From the NCBI GenBank assembly GCA_964632305.1, contig CAZWBR010000001.1:106455-170454 (forward strand): a DNA stretch of 64,000 nucleotides. Direction: 5' to 3'. The notes under the pieces were generated by a model that saw only the letters and a list, made by a program, of their open reading frames with translations, had not been told where the DNA came from and did not search any database. The position numbers were made by a program, and so were the translations under genes. The first letter of the stretch is position 1. Every line of letters begins with the position of its first letter. Shown here piece by piece: positions 61,504 through 64,000 of this stretch. This DNA comes from CAZWBR01 sp964632305 (lineage in GTDB: Bacteria; Bacteroidota; Bacteroidia; Bacteroidales; Prolixibacteraceae).

Positions 61504-62859
61504 ATGAGAATCCACTTCATTGCCATTGGCGGGGCGGCCATGCATAATTTAGCAATAGCCCTTCATTTAAAGGGATATAAGGTCACCGGATCGGACGACG
61601 AAATTTTTGAACCGTCGCGCGGAAGGCTAGAACGGCACGGATTATTACCTCAGAATTTTGGCTGGTTTCCCGAACAGATCACCTCCGATATCGATGTTAT
61701 CCTCCTCGGGATGCATGCCCGGGAAGACAACCCTGAATTGATGAAAGCTCAGCAGATGGGCATGAAAATCTTTTCGTACCCCGAGTTTCTCTACGAGCAA
61801 ACTAAAGATAAGACTCGTGTGGTAATCGGCGGAAGCCATGGTAAAACGACGATCACCTCAATGGTGATGCATGTTTTGCAATACCACAATATCGATTTTG
61901 ATTATATGGTTGGGGCCCAGATTGAGGGTTTCGACACGATGGTCCGGTTGAATTCCACTTCAAAAGTGGCGGTTTTCGAGGGTGACGAATATCTCTCCTC
62001 CCCCATCGACCGGAGGCCAAAATTCCACTGGTACCGGCCACAGATTGGCCTTCTTACCGGGGTGGCCTGGGACCACATCAATGTTTTTCCAACTTTTGAA
62101 AATTATACAGATCAGTTTAACCGGTTTGCCGAGCTGATGCCTGATGACGGGACCCTGGTTTATTATTCGGGTGATCAATGGCTTAGAGTCATTGCCGAAA
62201 AGAATCAATCCCGATTAAAAACAATTGGATATCAAGAACATGATGCCCGGTTGAAGAATGGCGAAACCTATCTGACGGTTAACGGGCATGAAACCAGAAT
62301 CGGGGTTTTTGGCCGTCACAACCTGCAAAACATCAGTGGGGCAAAGATCCTTTGCAACCAGATTGGGATTACCGATCAACAGTTTTACGAAGCTATTCCC
62401 CGGTTTAAAGGGGCGGCCAGGCGGCTGGAGACCTTGGCTTCATCGGAGGAAGCGATCGTTTTCAGGGATTTTGCCCATTCGCCCTCGAAGCTGAAAGCGA
62501 CTATCGAAGCAGTAAAATCGCAATTCCCCGACCGGGAACTCATCGCCTGTATGGAACTACACACCTTCAGTAGTTTGAAAAAGGAATTTCTGCCCCAATA
62601 TGCGGAGACCATGAATCTGGCCGACCGGGCCATCGTTTATTTCGATCCCCATACCTTAGAGCATAAACGGTTAGAGCCCATTACCCCGACCATGGTTAAG
62701 GAGGGGTTCAGGCGGGATGATCTGCAGGTATTTCTTGATTCGGACCAGCTCTTCAAGGAATTGAGAACGATTGAATGGAAAGGCAAGAACCTGCTTTTGA
62801 TGAGCTCGGGGAACTATTCAGGGAAAGATCTGGTTGCCTTCTCGCAGGAGATCCTTTGA
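61504..62859 (+). CDS. mpl: UDP-N-acetylmuramate:L-alanyl-gamma-D-glutamyl-meso-diaminopimelate ligase
   Basis: A Mur-ligase family enzyme that reattaches recycled murein tripeptide to UDP-MurNAc. The 451 residues show RIHFIAIGGAAMHNLA at the start, the ATP site GGSHGKTTITSM near residue 110, and EGDEYLSSPIDRRPKF near residue 158. The N-terminal 'GGAAMHNLAIAL' form and the length fit Mpl better than MurC. It is monocistronic between the MBL gene (divergent) and a convergent lipoprotein gene 25 bases away. Confidence 0.92.
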   Translation: MRIHFIAIGGAAMHNLAIALHLKGYKVTGSDDEIFEPSRGRLERHGLLPQNFGWFPEQITSDIDVILLGMHAREDNPELMKAQQMGMKIFSYPEFLYEQTKDKTRVVIGGSHGKTTITSMVMHVLQYHNIDFDYMVGAQIEGFDTMVRLNSTSKVAVFEGDEYLSSPIDRRPKFHWYRPQIGLLTGVAWDHINVFPTFENYTDQFNRFAELMPDDGTLVYYSGDQWLRVIAEKNQSRLKTIGYQEHDARLKNGETYLTVNGHETRIGVFGRHNLQNISGAKILCNQIGITDQQFYEAIPRFKGAARRLETLASSEEAIVFRDFAHSPSKLKATIEAVKSQFPDRELIACMELHTFSSLKKEFLPQYAETMNLADRAIVYFDPHTLEHKRLEPITPTMVKEGFRRDDLQVFLDSDQLFKELRTIEWKGKNLLLMSSGNYSGKDLVAFSQEIL

Positions 62860-62884
62860 GAGGCAGTAACTATTGCGCTTTGAT

Positions 62885-63697
62885 TTACAGGTTATCTTCC
62901 GACTTGATTTTCCCCTGCATTAAGCTGATTTCCTCCTCAAGCTGAATTCTTGCTTTCAAGGCGTTGGCGAGAGTCACAGCCTGCTTAACCGCGTTTTTAT
63001 CCCGTTCTTCGAGAACGATGTAATACTGTTGTTTGCCCACGAAGGCTGCTTTCAACTTCAGTTCAGGGTGCGAAGAAATCAGTTTGAGCACCTCGCCGGC
63101 CTGCCCATTATGGTAAGTTACGCGTTCCCATTTGGAGCCTCCAAAATCGCCCTGATAATTATAGGGATCGCCGACAGGGATTGAATCGGTTTCGACCTCA
63201 TACTCCTTGTCGTAAACCCGGATAGCAGTGTGGTTCAGCCAAACGGCCCCGTAATAATTGCTCGACAGCATCAGATCGCCCTTTTCGTTGAGCCAGACTT
63301 TGATATACGAGCGGGACCAGTTCTTGCCGAGGCTCTGAACATTGGGGATATAATTGGTATATCGTTCAAATTCACCTTTTTCTGGAGAAAAGTTTTTCAT
63401 CAGCGAATCGATTACCACTTTAACCCCGGCCATTGAATAGCGCTTCTCCATGATCATCGAGACATAAATACGATTGCTCAACTGGGTCGCTTTTCTGACT
63501 TCGACAATTGCCTTTGGATAAGCAGTCGTGATGGAATCCAGAAGAAGAAGGGCCATGGTGGTGTCACCTTTTACAAGCAAAGATTCAGCAAGGTTTAATT
63601 TTTTAACCGCTTTCTGAGGCTCGGAGGGGCCGCAGGCTGAAAAAAGGATTAACACAAAAGTGGCGACCAACAACTTGGGTTTATCGTATTGGATCAT
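62885..63697 (-). CDS. Lipoprotein of unknown function
   Basis: A 270-residue product with a lipoprotein signal (PKLLVATFVLILFSAC; cysteine at residue 22). The mature part begins with a helical, TPR-like region (VKKLNLAESLLVKGDTTMALLLLDSI) and continues with a mixed domain (FGGSKWERVTYHNGQAGEVLKLI). The C-terminus is a charged coiled-coil-like helix (ALKARIQLEEEISLMQGKIKSE). Probably anchored in the outer or inner membrane and facing the periplasm. The -7 element TATCTTTG on the minus strand (63714-63721) lies just upstream. Confidence 0.7.
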   Translation of the reverse strand: MIQYDKPKLLVATFVLILFSACGPSEPQKAVKKLNLAESLLVKGDTTMALLLLDSITTAYPKAIVEVRKATQLSNRIYVSMIMEKRYSMAGVKVVIDSLMKNFSPEKGEFERYTNYIPNVQSLGKNWSRSYIKVWLNEKGDLMLSSNYYGAVWLNHTAIRVYDKEYEVETDSIPVGDPYNYQGDFGGSKWERVTYHNGQAGEVLKLISSHPELKLKAAFVGKQQYYIVLEERDKNAVKQAVTLANALKARIQLEEEISLMQGKIKSEDNL

Positions 63698-63713
63698 GAT
63701 TGCAAGTTTTCAG

Positions 63714-63721
63714 CAAAGATA
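63714..63721 (-). promoter_or_regulatory. -7 element for the lipoprotein gene
   Basis: On the minus strand this reads TATCTTTG, a full match to TAnnTTTG. The position 20 bases upstream reads TTTT (three of four). The leader before the ATG at 63697 would be about ten bases. Confidence 0.45.
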
Positions 63722-63826
63722 AATTATTTGAACCTGAATATAAAAAACCGGAGAAATGATTTTTACACTCACGTTATCAACACATTAGTTCTTTTTTCAT
63801 TTTTAGTGATTTTTTTCATCGTCCAT

Positions 63827-63858
63827 ATTGTCTGTTTAAAAAATATGTGTTTCCTTTG
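63827..63858 (+). promoter_or_regulatory. Candidate promoter of the tRNA transcript
   Basis: ATTG (63827-63830), a 20-base spacer, and TTCCTTTG (63851-63858), a one-mismatch version of TAnnTTTG. Transcription would start near 63865, about 80 bases before the tRNA. Confidence 0.4.
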
Positions 63859-63947
63859 CATCGCAAAATCCAAAAGGGCAATAAGCCATAAGGGAGATGC
63901 TGCAAAACGTTCTTGTTTCAACAAAAAGTGAAACAGTATTGACAGAA

Positions 63948-64000
63948 GGTCCGTTCATCTAAGGGTTAGGATTCAAGATTTTCATTCTTGCCATAGGGGT
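63948..64000 (+). tRNA. tRNA-Glu(UUC), 3' end outside the window
   Basis: The last 53 bases match the start of a tRNA-Glu: acceptor GGTCCGT, D-arm ATCT...AGGAT, then an anticodon stem CAAGA/TCTTG with the loop TTTTCAT, giving anticodon TTC. The variable region and the first T-stem bases (AGGGG) follow, and the window ends there. More tRNA genes may lie beyond the edge. Confidence 0.88.

Noticed and set aside
63689..63931. Open frame of 80 codons before the tRNA
   Set aside because: It overlaps the start of the lipoprotein gene and the probable tRNA promoter, and the translation has no clear features beyond a chance hydrophobic stretch.

Overview
The window is one contiguous stretch of a Bacteroidota chromosome, most likely from the Bacteroidales/Marinilabiliales side. 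The reasons are: promoters of the Bacteroidota type (TTTG, 20-base spacer, TAnnTTTG) in front of several transcripts; little sign of Shine-Dalgarno sequences; an arginine pathway built on an N-succinylornithine-type carbamoyltransferase; a four-helix-bundle 'IVS' gene; and many secreted or outer-membrane proteins with short N-terminal signals. The genus cannot be read from the sequence. Nearly all of the window is anabolic core genome.

Layout. 1-11295 (+): histidine operon hisG(partial)-D-C-B, then purU and a TlpA-like thioredoxin, then hisH-A-F, a beta-barrel protein, hisIE, a DUF1460 protein and a nitroreductase. 11538-17519 (-): gltD and gltB, glutamate synthase, behind a clear promoter. 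18015-19355 (-): argH, flanked by G-poor, A/C-rich spacers. 20086-22389 (+): outer-membrane barrel, a divergent PII protein and amtB (ammonium uptake). 22803-35919 (-): an arginine/proline supercluster: argR, a GNAT acetyltransferase, argG, argC, argD, proC, a cupin regulator, an acyl-CoA synthetase, proB, proA, argF', argB and an argE-like deacylase. 36319-41103 (+): carA, an inserted four-helix-bundle gene, carB. Together these regions join ammonium uptake, glutamate synthesis, and the glutamate-derived arginine and proline pathways, plus carbamoyl phosphate and histidine.

41104-64000 is mixed: two copies of a 187-bp nested inverted-repeat element; a lipoprotein; a PEP-synthase-type regulatory kinase; a CPBP protease with an ABC-2 exporter; Ppx/GppA; a sigma-54-type response regulator lacking its DNA-binding domain; a secreted nitroreductase; a lipid kinase; an apparent stand-alone large structured RNA gene (about 52141-52700) with its own promoter and a perfect 24-bp palindrome upstream; a creatininase-family hydrolase; a complete IS1595-type insertion sequence (55398-57151) carrying a membrane-protein passenger and flanked by a perfect 8-bp target duplication; a fused Memo/AMMECR1 protein; a TPR protein; a metallo-beta-lactamase-fold hydrolase; Mpl; a lipoprotein; and the 5' part of a tRNA-Glu at the right edge.

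The best candidates for something undescribed are the structured RNA locus, the passenger-carrying IS, the two families of intergenic dyad repeats, and the leader hairpins in front of carA and of the ammonium operon. All names rest on reading motifs; no database search was run.
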